DNA from: Lingula anatina
Lineage: Eukaryota > Brachiopoda > Lingulata > Lingulida > Lingulidae
NCBI RefSeq assembly: GCF_001039355.2
Contig: NW_019775625.1
Coordinates: forward strand, 80,103 to 144,102
Length of the DNA: 64,000 bases
Reading direction: 5' to 3'
A program made the translations under genes and the position numbers. The notes under the pieces are model-generated. The model did no database searches, was not told the DNA's origin, and saw only the letters and a program-made list of their open reading frames with translations. Positions 12,198-22,055 of the stretch are shown in pieces (the first letter of the stretch is position 1; the number at the start of each line of letters is the position of its first letter).

Positions 12198-13122
12198 TTA
12201 TTTTTTTATTATTATTATTAGTGATAAAGTATGCCCACCTTCCACACATCTTGTGCTGCCTTGTTAGAGATGTGAACTGCTCCCAATGTTCCACCGACAG
12301 CAACAGCAACAACAACAATGACAGCAACAGCAACAATGATGTACTTCTTGTACGACGCCTTGGTGTGAAATATAAAAAAAATGAAAAGGTAAATTGGAAC
12401 AAAAGAATTCTTGGAATATAATATAATTCTCATCGCCAACTGTGCTGTAAAGTGTATACGCCAATTACATTCACCATTGCAAACATGGTAATTTCGATAA
12501 AACATGAAAATTCCATATTAGATTTGTGTTAAAACTAACTTAAAAATAATTTAAAATAACTCATCTCTTGACATGCATGCAATTTTATTATTGAAAAACG
12601 ATGTTGATTCCTTCATAGAGAAACTTGAGACCCAGTACTCTGAAAATTAACAAATGCCGGACGGATGACTGTCTTTTCAGAAATAAAAATGTCTAAATAT
12701 CTGCATAAGTCAACCTTTTTTCTTTACAGAATATTTTGAAGCGTTCTAAAAACTTAACTCACTAAAATAAAAAAGGGGGAATGAACCCCCCTCCCTCGCA
12801 CATGTCGGTAAATAAACATGGTTACAATTTTAGACAAAAAAGCATGGTCTATATGACAAAGTTATTGTACAACTGGGCAAGGCTAAAAAATGGGCATTTA
12901 CTGTTTAAAAAAAAATGAAAAACGATGAATATTCACAACAAAAGCAATGTGGCTGACGCGACTCAACTGTTCACTTTTTTGAGGAGTGACCCTACTTAGA
13001 GTAAAAAAAAATTCTGTCCTGTACATCTGCTAACTTGATACACTTACCTCAGAGGACCCACCATCTGCGATGACTGTCACACCTGGCTCGGAAGTCTTTT
13101 CACTTACAGTTGGCAGCATCAT
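10008..13122 (-). CDS. BRICHOS-domain type II membrane proprotein with C-terminal Cys-rich peptide
   Basis: Six exons: 13048-13122, 12239-12358, 11893-12024, 10706-10819, 10364-10550, 10008-10144; 254 codons plus TAA. All phases agree (four phase 0 junctions, then one phase 1). Residues 1-30 are cytoplasmic; 31-53 form a membrane helix rich in V, A and I. The BRICHOS domain follows, with the conserved Asp at 106 (VAMDNSR) and the paired cysteines at 124 (FACYLTP) and 184 (MQEFCRDLEAYW). RQKR at 213-216 is a furin-type site, and the remaining 38 residues hold six cysteines. Known: BRICHOS acts as a chaperone for its own proprotein's C-terminal part, as in chondromodulin, pro-SP-C and annelid antimicrobial precursors. 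In-frame stops just before the ATG fix the start. The peptide's role is unknown. Confidence 0.88.
10149..10222. repeat. (TATAA)n pentanucleotide microsatellite in the last BRICHOS intron
   Basis: About 15 uninterrupted TATAA units. The repeat fills one-third of the 219-base intron 10145-10363. Its minus-strand T-rich side runs directly into the acceptor of exon 6. The intron is a multiple of three and has no in-frame stop, so the repeat could be read as a Tyr/Ile/Leu repeat if retained. Confidence 0.95.
11072..11792. mobile_element. MITE-like element with GGCCCAGTCACAA inverted ends
   Basis: The left end GGCCCAGTCACAA is mirrored by TTGTGACTGGGCC at the right end, 721 bp in all, inside the intron between BRICHOS exons 3 and 4. 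The interior is full of short palindromic motifs such as CTCCGATTAATCGGAGG. TTA-like flanks suggest a PIF/Harbinger-type element, but the target duplication is not clean. No transposase is present. Confidence 0.7.
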
Positions 13123-13220
13123 GAAAGTCTATCAAAACTCTTCTAGCAGAGAGCAGCACTCAAGGTTTTACTTTTTCCGACCGGTCGAGTTCGCCGTCTG
13201 CTTCTAGCTGGGCGTACTCT

Positions 13221-13232
13221 CCTTTTTATAGC
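13221..13232 (-). promoter_or_regulatory. TATA box of the BRICHOS gene
   Basis: On the minus strand this reads CTATAAAAAGG, about 100 bp before the ATG at 13122. Distance and sequence suit a core promoter with a short 5' UTR. No other TATA-like site is closer. It lies just inside the border of duplication copy B. Confidence 0.7.
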
Positions 13233-15074
13233 TGCCATCACGGCGGGATATTTTTGACAAACAAGTTTTCGATTCCAAAGAACGAACACTGTCTTCCAAG
13301 TTTTTAAGCAGAAATAAACGCGCTTTCATATGTTGATGTGGTGGGAAAGTTTTCGACAACCAGAAAAAAAAGAAAAAAAACTAAGCATTTTTAAGTGTCT
13401 TATCAATGGTTGTGTAATTTTAAAACATGAGACTGGATGCTGACAACCTATCATTAAGTGATTATTTATCATATTTGAAAAGAAAATGATGAGGTGTCGC
13501 ATTTTTAACTTACGCAATTCAAAAACAAAACAAGTAGGCATAAGAAAGGTTGAACTGATAAAATTTATTTATTCATTTATTTAAGAAACCACTTGGGACA
13601 TTCACTGATGAATGTGAGTGGGATATTTGGTTAGACACACAATGCAATGTCCAGATTTTTTATTTCTCTTCAAATTGATAAGCTGTTCGGTTCTACAGGT
13701 ATTCAGCCACACAGCAATTGTTTCAACAAGGGCTGACTTCACGATAAAAACTTTACCCCCTAAAGTGGTCTAAACTTATTACCGAAAAACCTCGTCCAGT
13801 GGTAGGCCTATATTTGTAGTCCAGTGGTATATTTCTTTTGAGAAAAAAGTTCAACGTAAATCAAATGAGAAGTGCCATGCATATGGACGTAAAAAACACT
13901 GTAACTCGAAAAGGTACAAAACTGCCTACTCAGCAACCACAACGACTTTAGAAGAAAAGGTGATTACAAAGCTATCAATCAATATTTGTGTTTAAAAGTA
14001 TATAATTATCTCTAGGGCTTAGGGCCCTACATAATTAACTCGTGGGTTGCTATCATATCATCAGTGCCAAAATTAAAAGGCGTGACTGATGAAAGAATTG
14101 CATGGTAGTAAATAATTTTGCGTTGTAAACAGAAAAAATTGAGAAAAACGAACAAAAGGCTGAAAATACCACGACCCATTAAATAATTTTCAAATAAGTT
14201 TCGACAAAAAGACGGACGACTGAATCCATATAAGGCAACAGACATTAAGATAATGATACATAACGATACTATGTTGCATGACACTTCCTGGCACGCAGTA
14301 GGTGATGGCATGCGTTTTATAAAGAAACTGAACACTGAGTAAAATAAACAATATCCCGAGGCGGACACGCACGTGTTACAAGCTCACAAACAAAAAAAAA
14401 TAAATAAATAAAAAATTGACCCGTCATGTAAGTGCATGGCAAACAACATAAGGTTTCAAACGTGTGAGGAGTCACGTATTAAAGCGAGGACGAACGTGAG
14501 GGGACTTCGGCAAACACAGAACTGAACGATAAGACTATGTTTGAGGGCAGCTGTTGAAGGCCTACAATTTTAATTAAAATACAAACAGGTGATAAAATCG
14601 TGAGACGCAAAATCGTGAGTCAAATGACAATTATAAACACCATCAAGTATTAAATAAAACTACCGTGTGTCCCTCTCTTTCGTGGATAAACTTAATTAAA
14701 ATTGGATCAAATGCAGTGTTTGTTAAAATAAACATTTGTAACATATGAAAGAATCTAGATGAAACAAACAGTCGTAGAAATTTCAACATGATTTTCGTTT
14801 CATTTCTCTACAAATTTCAGCCATCATTATCTACGATCTGTCCTTTTGACCATGCATACGTGCTACCCTCTACCAGCGCGACTGATAGATTTTTCACAGA
14901 CATTCACAGATATGTCTCTAGATAGAAAATGGTCATTTTGGTTCAAACTCACCCTGTTGAGAAATCCCATGTGGTAACAATTATCTCTGCGCGCGCACCA
15001 AAGGCTTTGTACTCGCTGTTCATGAGCTGAGCTTCACAACGATGTGATAACTGCTCGTTACGCAACCAGTCTAA

Positions 15075-15300
15075 GGGTGCTTTCCCAGAGATTTAGATCG
15101 ATCTAAAGATTAAGTTTTAGATCGACCTAACTCCCTGGGGGTTCACGCTAAATTGCAGTCAGCCGAGCGGGCACCATAGTTAATTACCGCCTTACAGCTT
15201 TTAGTAGGCGGGACAGACGCTTAAGCCGGCCAAGCTGACAGTAATCTACTGAGACTCCCCACAGGGATAGATCGATCTAAAAATCTATGGAAATGGGGTG
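15075..15300. mobile_element. PIF/Harbinger-type MITE, copy 1
   Basis: 226 bp flanked by TAA on both sides. It starts GGGTGCTTTCCC and ends GGAAATGGGGTG, with TTTAGATCGATCTA near each end. A 3-bp TWA target site and GGG ends are characteristic of PIF/Harbinger elements. A related copy lies at 62178-62391. Confidence 0.8.
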
Positions 15301-15512
15301 TAAGGCTTTTTTATCTGTCACAGATGAGCAAGTGATTTAAGTCAGAGAAATTAACTGTCTTGATTGCTGTCAAGCAGACTTAGACTGGACCTGCTAAGTG
15401 GCAGTGCCTGAGCAGTTATGCAAACAATTACCAGCCATGTAATCGCAATGCGCCATGCTTACGAGTTACGGGACCCTGGTAAACGCGTTAGGTGCACACT
15501 TCTCTTTCGTGG

Positions 15513-15765
15513 CAGGGGCGGATCCAGGATTATTTGAGGGAGGTCTGGTTTTCAGGGGTGACATGCCACCGATGCAAAGCCGACCCCCCCCCTTAAAATG
15601 GGGTTCGAGGCCTGCTGAAGGTCTCCGAACAATTGTGGTATTTTAGAGGGCGAACGGTGCCATTTAGTGCGGTTTAGAACTATGATTCAGCTAGTCAAAA
15701 TTCTAATTTCAAGCCCATTGGTGTGATTTTTTTTAGAAATCGACACCCTCCTAAATTCGCCATTG
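15513..15765. mobile_element. MITE of the CAGGGGCGGATCC family, copy 3
   Basis: 253 bp starting CAGGGGCGGATCCAGGATT and ending AATTCGCCATTG, flanked by CGTGG on both sides (15508-15512 and 15766-15770). The matching place in copy A (about 3214-3225) has one CGTGG and no insert. TIRs are about 17 bp and imperfect. Confidence 0.88.
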
Positions 15766-15877
15766 CGTGGATATTATACAATCAAAATGAATCAAATGCA
15801 GCCTTAACGAACCAAATAAAATATGGTAGATGAGACAAACCTTCATAAATTAGTAATTCATAGTCTTTTAAAGGTAC

Positions 15878-18580
15878 AACGGATTATGTCAGAGGACAAC
15901 GCACCACTAACGCGTTGGGTGATTAAAAAATTCGTCTAATACCTAACTACGCCCCCTTTTTATGAATGGTCGCCGTGGGAAGAAGACAATGCGACCATAA
16001 GTAATTAACGCATCGACACTAAGGTTTAACAATGATGTTTTTCTCAAGCCAGCACGTAGCGCGAGCCTTGTCAAAATAAGCTGTTGAAGCCGCAGCGGGA
16101 CGCCAACACCACTTTATCTTTGCTTGTTATGTAATCCGGTAAACGACGTGTGGCTCGTTGAATCAGCTATTAAGATCGCTTCAGTTAATTATAACCTTGT
16201 GGAACGTGCTTGCATCATATATCTCGCTAGACAACTTGATTGACTTATTTCACTATGGATTTGCCGAGCATTACTTAAATTTTACCTGGACAGTTTACCG
16301 GGCGATCTCGACAGCGTGACCCTCACATTGCAGGGCATGACTTGCGTATATGCACAGAGTCTGCTTGATATGAATATACTAATGCTGCCGTGGTTCAATA
16401 TGTTCTTTAAAACTTCATATTACACTGTAAACATCTTTTCAGGCCACCATTCACAGAAACTTTATTTTCAAAACAATAACTACATTCCGCGTCGAGTCGA
16501 CTTTGAGCACGCGGCTGATATTTCATTGGCGCCATTTTTTTACATGTGCAAGCAACAATATATCGAACGCGCTAACTACATTGCGACAAAGTCGTTATAG
16601 CTTTTATATAGAACTGTTAAAAGTGCTTATGCACCTCAGTAACCTTTTTGTTTACTTAACACTTTTATATCCAATTGTATTCCAGGTTACAAGTACGGTT
16701 ACAAAGGTAATTCAGACGATGTAGGCACATGTAGGCCTACATGCCTTATCCAACCACAGTGTTAATTTATTGGTTTGTTTGCGGTCATTTTTATGTTGCC
16801 ATGTTGCTCACTATTTTTGTTTTAATGTTTCATCTAAAAGTCAACTTAAATTTTATAACCATTAATTGCATGGAATCAACATTTGTTCGGTTAGACTATT
16901 TAACTAAATTAGACTTTTAAGTAACAAGTTAAAACTTGAAAACAGTTAAACTTTTAAATTGTGGAAAAAAGATCAAACTGACATTCGAACTAACATATTC
17001 ACTGCATGCAACGTTCAGTATTATTTTGTTATCAACATTTGCTTGATGGTAAAAGTTGTTGTTTTAAATAGGTCCGTTTTTCATATAAAGTAATAAAAGG
17101 GCCCTTAAATAGCCTCATTTTCATAAGAATTTTCAGTGTTAAAATTGTTTGTTTTTATTTGCTTCATTTTACAGATTATTGCTTGCTGAAAATTTGATAA
17201 AATATAGGACGTTTTAAGGACAATTAACTTTCTGTAAAAATTATCCAGCGTTTGTATTAATGTAAACAAAACTTAATTTAACCTTCTTTAAAATAATGCA
17301 ATTGTTCTTCATGTACGCATACACATTGTATATTGAATATGTAGACCCCCCTCCCAAGTAAAACGCTTCTAATATATACCCTGTATCCTTTTTTCTCTTC
17401 AGACGGACACAATAGAGAATGTGGTCAAACCAAAAATGCTTTTTGTCAAACAGATAACAGATTCATCAGTATAAATAAAAGGAAACACTTCAGCAATTTT
17501 TTCTTCTGTTTTTTTTTTTCTGTCTCAGTGAAAACTTAAATACCCCTAGGATGCTACGTGGGCCAAGCGTTCCAAAGTAACACGTACCAGTATCAGCATT
17601 CTTCAACAAAAAAGTTAGAAACATTGGTATCTGCAGTGCAGTAAAATTTGAAAGAAAGACAGAAGACAAAGGCCACTCTCACATCAGGTTTTCTCCCTGT
17701 CATTATTTTATATAAGGAGTCTGCTAGTCCTCTGGTTTTCCCTCCTACTTTTTTTTCATCACTACATTCTTGTTTCACCTACAGATGTTATTATAATATA
17801 TCTTAAATAATAATAAAGCAAAAATGAGTATAATATCGCATAGTTTTGGATCACTATAACATATTTTTTCTTACGACGGGGCTGAACCCGATCTCAATCA
17901 ACAGCCTACAAAGCACATACCAACATCTCAACATTCCGTTTGAGAACGTTCATTTCGAAAAAAGTATTTGTACAAATTTCGAGTGTTGGTAGTGAGTGCT
18001 TTCAATATTTAAGTTGATCTTTGAAATAAAATTACATAAACTGTGATAATTTTGAGCCTTCCAGCAATATTGTTATATGCGTGCTGATGTCTCATCGGTA
18101 TTCATCGGACATACCTCAACAGACAATGGAAGAGGAAGTGACAAAAGAGTCATGAGCCAGCACTAATGTCCCTGAAATAAAGACAGGCGATGGTTATCTG
18201 TAACTACCTCTGGTTGAAGAGAATGAGGTGAGAAACCGACCACTAATTACTGTGGCCATAAACTTCGTTATTAACCTAATTTGCCTTCTCCACCTAGATC
18301 TCGAAGCCCAGTCTATCACGATGCAAATATTTACGTCTGTGACCACATTCTGTACACCGCAACGTATACCAAATAATATACATACATTGCGAACAAAATT
18401 AAAACAAATATATATAAAAAGCAACTGTCACACGCATGAGATGGACAGTGAATCGTTCAGCTATTCGGGGGATAAAACCATCTGACTCAACGCACTTCAT
18501 GACAAAGAACGTTCACACAAAAGAAAATGATAAGATAATAAAAACAATTACGGAACGCCACCCTACAATACATACACCTG
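15878..18580. other. Block present only in duplication copy B
   Basis: Copy A runs straight through this point (about 4013). Here about 2.7 kb of unrelated AT-rich sequence separates the two halves. I find no inverted ends, no long ORF with recognisable residues and no RNA gene. The ORFs of 60-95 codons inside look like chance frames. Confidence 0.5.
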
Positions 18581-19377
18581 TATGAAGAGACGTTATCGAT
18601 GTTTTTTCGAATGTGATGAACTTTCGGGGGCATTTTCAAATACCCCCATTCTCCATGGGCGCTATCGGCCTGCGTAGATCAATCCAACTCTGCGGGTACT
18701 CTCGCTGAGTGTAATCAGCTTAACTGAAGACACGCTTCCTAGAGCAGCTATAGGGCCCATACCTTCCACAGAGGCGGTAAATCTATTAAGAATGATGACA
18801 TTAAGAGGCCACAGAAGTACCCGCTATAATACCAGTAGGAAAGGCACTCTCCAGATACATGTACTGCAGTATGTAACAAAATAATTTAGAAAGAGAATGT
18901 AATCAATCTTAAGACTACCACAAAATCATCTGCTAGGTATGTAAATAAAATATATAAAGCCTCAGCTAGTATATGTGTTTTCCAAACAGGCTTTATTTAC
19001 GCATTGCAACAGTACTGGTGATACCGGTGTGACAGGAATGGTAGTCCTACAATGTAGGAATGGAATTCCGGAGTCCCATATGATTAGTACAGGTTAGGGT
19101 TAGTTGGAGTATTGAGGTAAATATATGGGACGAATGTCACCTGTACAAAGTAATGGAGAAATGACTACAGTTTTTAGCGGACTGCCATTCCTGTTACACA
19201 GATTCATTACACACAGTCTTCAATCGTCAACCTAATATATTATATGTACTAGCAGTATTTTCTATATAAAGGTTTTCATTTCTGATAGGCATATACCATT
19301 ATTATAATGTATTATTGTAAGGCCACAGCCTTTTTTTTATAAATGATGTGTTAGAACCAATAAAAATCATTATTATA

Positions 19378-20228
19378 CTGAACAAAAATATAAACGCACG
19401 AAACTAAAATGGTCAGTTGAAATGGATAATCATGAAATATGCCCAGATTGATGGTTTATTTGTGAACTGATGGATTTGTTTTGATCAATTATAGTGGTCT
19501 GGTTTCACTTGGCCGCTCCCCGTGAGTATACTCAAAGGTTCAGTTTTTACACCCATAAGACTAATGGAGCATGACGGAGTAGAGGTCAATCTGCAAGACC
19601 AATACTCGGACACTCTACCGTCTAGGCAATAAAAAGACACGCCAAAATGTGTATTTCTGCCACTTGTCAACATGCCACAGATGTCTGGAACCATGAGGGA
19701 GCATGCCATCAGCATGCTCAGTGCTGGCTTGTCAGTAACAGAAGTTGCAGCATGCCTGAATGTGCATCATTCCACTGTCAGCCGTCTGGGAACACGCTTC
19801 AGAGACACTGGTAGCATTAGGAACCACCCTCATGCACCATGTCGCCCAACAAACACCTGTGGAATGTTCTGGATCAGAGTTTTCAGCCATCATATTCCAG
19901 CTCTCGAAAATGTTCGCCAACTGCAAGAAGCACTCCAGGAGGAATGGGATAATATCCCTTAGGCATCTATTGACAACTTAGTGATGTCCATGCGCCGCTG
20001 GTGTACTGCTGTGCACAACTTTAATGGTGTCTGTGAACTCAGGATGTTGACCCCCAATGGTGTATTTGATGCTCTAACTCTTGGACTATGCATTTAAACT
20101 TCCCTTAATGCTCTCAAATTGATGTCTATTTGTCGAGTAAAATATGCTGTTATTTTTGGCTATATACTCTAGTTCCATATATTAAAATAAATCTACATAT
20201 TCTTTCGTGCGTTTATATTTTTGTTCAG
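19378..20228 (+). mobile_element. Internally deleted Tc1-type transposon
   Basis: 851 bp with near-perfect inverted ends (CTGAACAAAAATATAAACGC at the left, mirrored at the right) inserted at a TA that is repeated on both sides. Copy A lacks it. 19672-19962 still encodes an N-terminal helix-turn-helix piece (SVTEVAACLNVHHSTVSRLG) fused directly to a transposase C-terminal piece (LQEALQEEWDNIP). The catalytic core is missing, so it is non-autonomous. Confidence 0.88.
19672..19962 (+). pseudogene. Tc1 transposase remnant, catalytic core deleted
   Basis: The frame starts ATGCCACAGATGTC and reads through a paired-like HTH, then jumps to the C-terminal part. The rest of the C-terminus (MRRWCTAVHNFNG) continues after a stop, to about 20050. 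The D-D-E region is absent. Confidence 0.8.
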
Positions 20229-20671
20229 TATATTTAGATAGACTTTCTTTTATAATTTTTTTCACTTTGTCTGCAGGGTAGAAGGAATCTGCAGCAAAAT
20301 GTTACCATTTTTATATAACTCTACGACATCATGCTAACATTAAATCACTTACTTGACTTAATATAATAGTGCCCAAACAAAATCTGGCTTCTTAAAATAA
20401 GAATGTTTAATTTTGTCGAGCTTCAGTACAATGTACATTAATAACAACTTGATCGACGTCTTTCCTTAGTACTTTAGTTCGTCAACAGATTCAAGCACAC
20501 AAGATATTTCTTTTCTGGAATATCGTTCATTTTCCCTGTACAATTAGCATTAATGTTAGTCATATATCAACTGAAAAAAAACCCGTTTGTTATTGTGTAA
20601 TTATCCCATCATAACGCCTGTAGAAGTATATATTATTGAGAATGCGTCAAGTAAATCAAGTTGGCGGCATG

Positions 20672-22055
20672 TCAGTGTGAATCATTTTCACGCGGTGGAG
20701 CCCCTGCTTGCGGTTGTATTGGATGTTTCACATACGTGTTTGTGCGCTCCCTGGTGACGAGTCTTGGAGTCGGCACGAAAACTGCCGAGGAAGAGCTTTC
20801 CGAAGCTTCCCGAGTTTCCTCTCCCACAATGCTGCTCTTTGTTTCCGGTGCACTTGGTTTGACGTAATCGTCCAGCGCCTCACTCTGCTCATTGTCCTTT
20901 GTGTCTGGAATTGCACCACTTCCACCGATTGTAAGGTAATCGCCCAATTTTCCATCTGGTTTGGCACTTTGGCCGTCCATGGAAAGGTAGTCCCCCAACT
21001 GTAAATTTTGATTAAACCAGTTAAAACCACATGATATACAGCACTAGAGAAAAGTATCAATACAAAAATACAGGCCTATATAAAATTACGAAGGGTGCAG
21101 ATGAATCATCTTGCTAATTATGCCGTACTTCATACAGTCTAATTTATATCACACAGAGAAGTGCAGGCGGATAGAATTTAAGATTTAAACAAAAATTGGT
21201 GCCTTTAAGATATACAGGTGATACAAGGTTGGATTTGGGATTCGGGATATCAAGAAGGGAGTGGGACAAAAGAAGCGACCATTAGTAAAACCACGGTGAG
21301 TCCATACACTCTACAAATGACCGGCTGAGTGGTGACTAGCTGGCGTGCAAAACACCTCGTCGAAGGGAATTGCAAACAGAATAACCAGATAAAATCCATA
21401 CCCGGAAAGTTTAAGGAAAAAATTATTTCTGATTTGTAAGTTGTGGGTAGGAAACCTCAAGGTGCATCAAGCACATTTTGGGTCTCATCCTGTGACTTTT
21501 CTCCTGTCTAGAAAAAAACAAGAGAGACGGCGACTGCAGGATGTGTCATTATGGGCTCGAAAAAAAAAAGGACCACTCACTTTAAGGTCTCCATTATCAT
21601 CATCAGTATCGTAATCCGGAGGTGGCTCGGCGCCGATCGACGTGACCCGCGTAGAAGCGGATTTGTACGCCCATAGTGGCTTCTTTGCGATCGGCGGGGG
21701 TTGCTTTGCGATGGGGTTGGTGTACTGGTCGGAGGCGCCTTGGGACCGCTCTTCCGTTAGCCTCCGTGTGAGATGAGGGAGGTGGTGTGTATAAGCTCCC
21801 GATTTTTGCCGTATGGCCTTGTGCCTCGAGACTTCTGGCGGATCAGGAAGATCGTCTGCCGAAATGCTGTCAGTTCCGTCTGCTGGTATTTCGTCGTACG
21901 TGGATTGTCGTTCCCACAGTTCCACAGATTCTGCGGAGTCGCCAGAAAACCCCGAGTCGGCTGAGCTTTCTATGTTACTTCGTAATCTTTCGTATGATTC
22001 TTCTTGGTCTTCTGGTTGTTCAAATGCGGAAGAAGGGACAGAATTCCTTCGTTTC
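20672..22055 (-). CDS. Receptor exons 47-48: tyrosine-rich cytoplasmic tail
   Basis: Exons 21581-22055 and 20672-20998 (stop TGA at 20674-20672) encode about 267 residues, acidic and Ser/Pro-rich. Tyrosine motifs in order: SYERL, TYDEI, GAYTHH, QYTNP (a pY-x-N type Grb2 site), PPDYDT, GDYLSM (YxxM, the PI3-kinase p85 type), GDYLTI, DDYVKP and NTYVKHP. A proline stretch ([11 protein letters not shown]) could bind SH3 domains. The LGDYLSM and LGDYLTI pair is ITAM-like, but its spacing is slightly longer than the ITAM rule and the first copy has M. Function is inferred from motifs only. Confidence 0.85.

Larger units (their letters stand above)
13250..20510. repeat. Segmental duplication copy B
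   Basis: Degenerate copy of 1-5670 lying directly upstream of the BRICHOS gene and downstream of the receptor gene. It carries insertions missing from copy A: a PIF-type MITE, a 253-bp MITE, a Tc1 remnant and about 2.7 kb of unrelated sequence (15878-18580). It lacks the solo LTR and the 168-bp MITE of copy A. I see no gene in it. Confidence 0.88.

Noticed and set aside
20672-20998. A strict ITAM in the tail
   Set aside because: The two LGDYL motifs are spaced slightly wider than the ITAM rule and the first has M at the last position, so I call it only ITAM-like.
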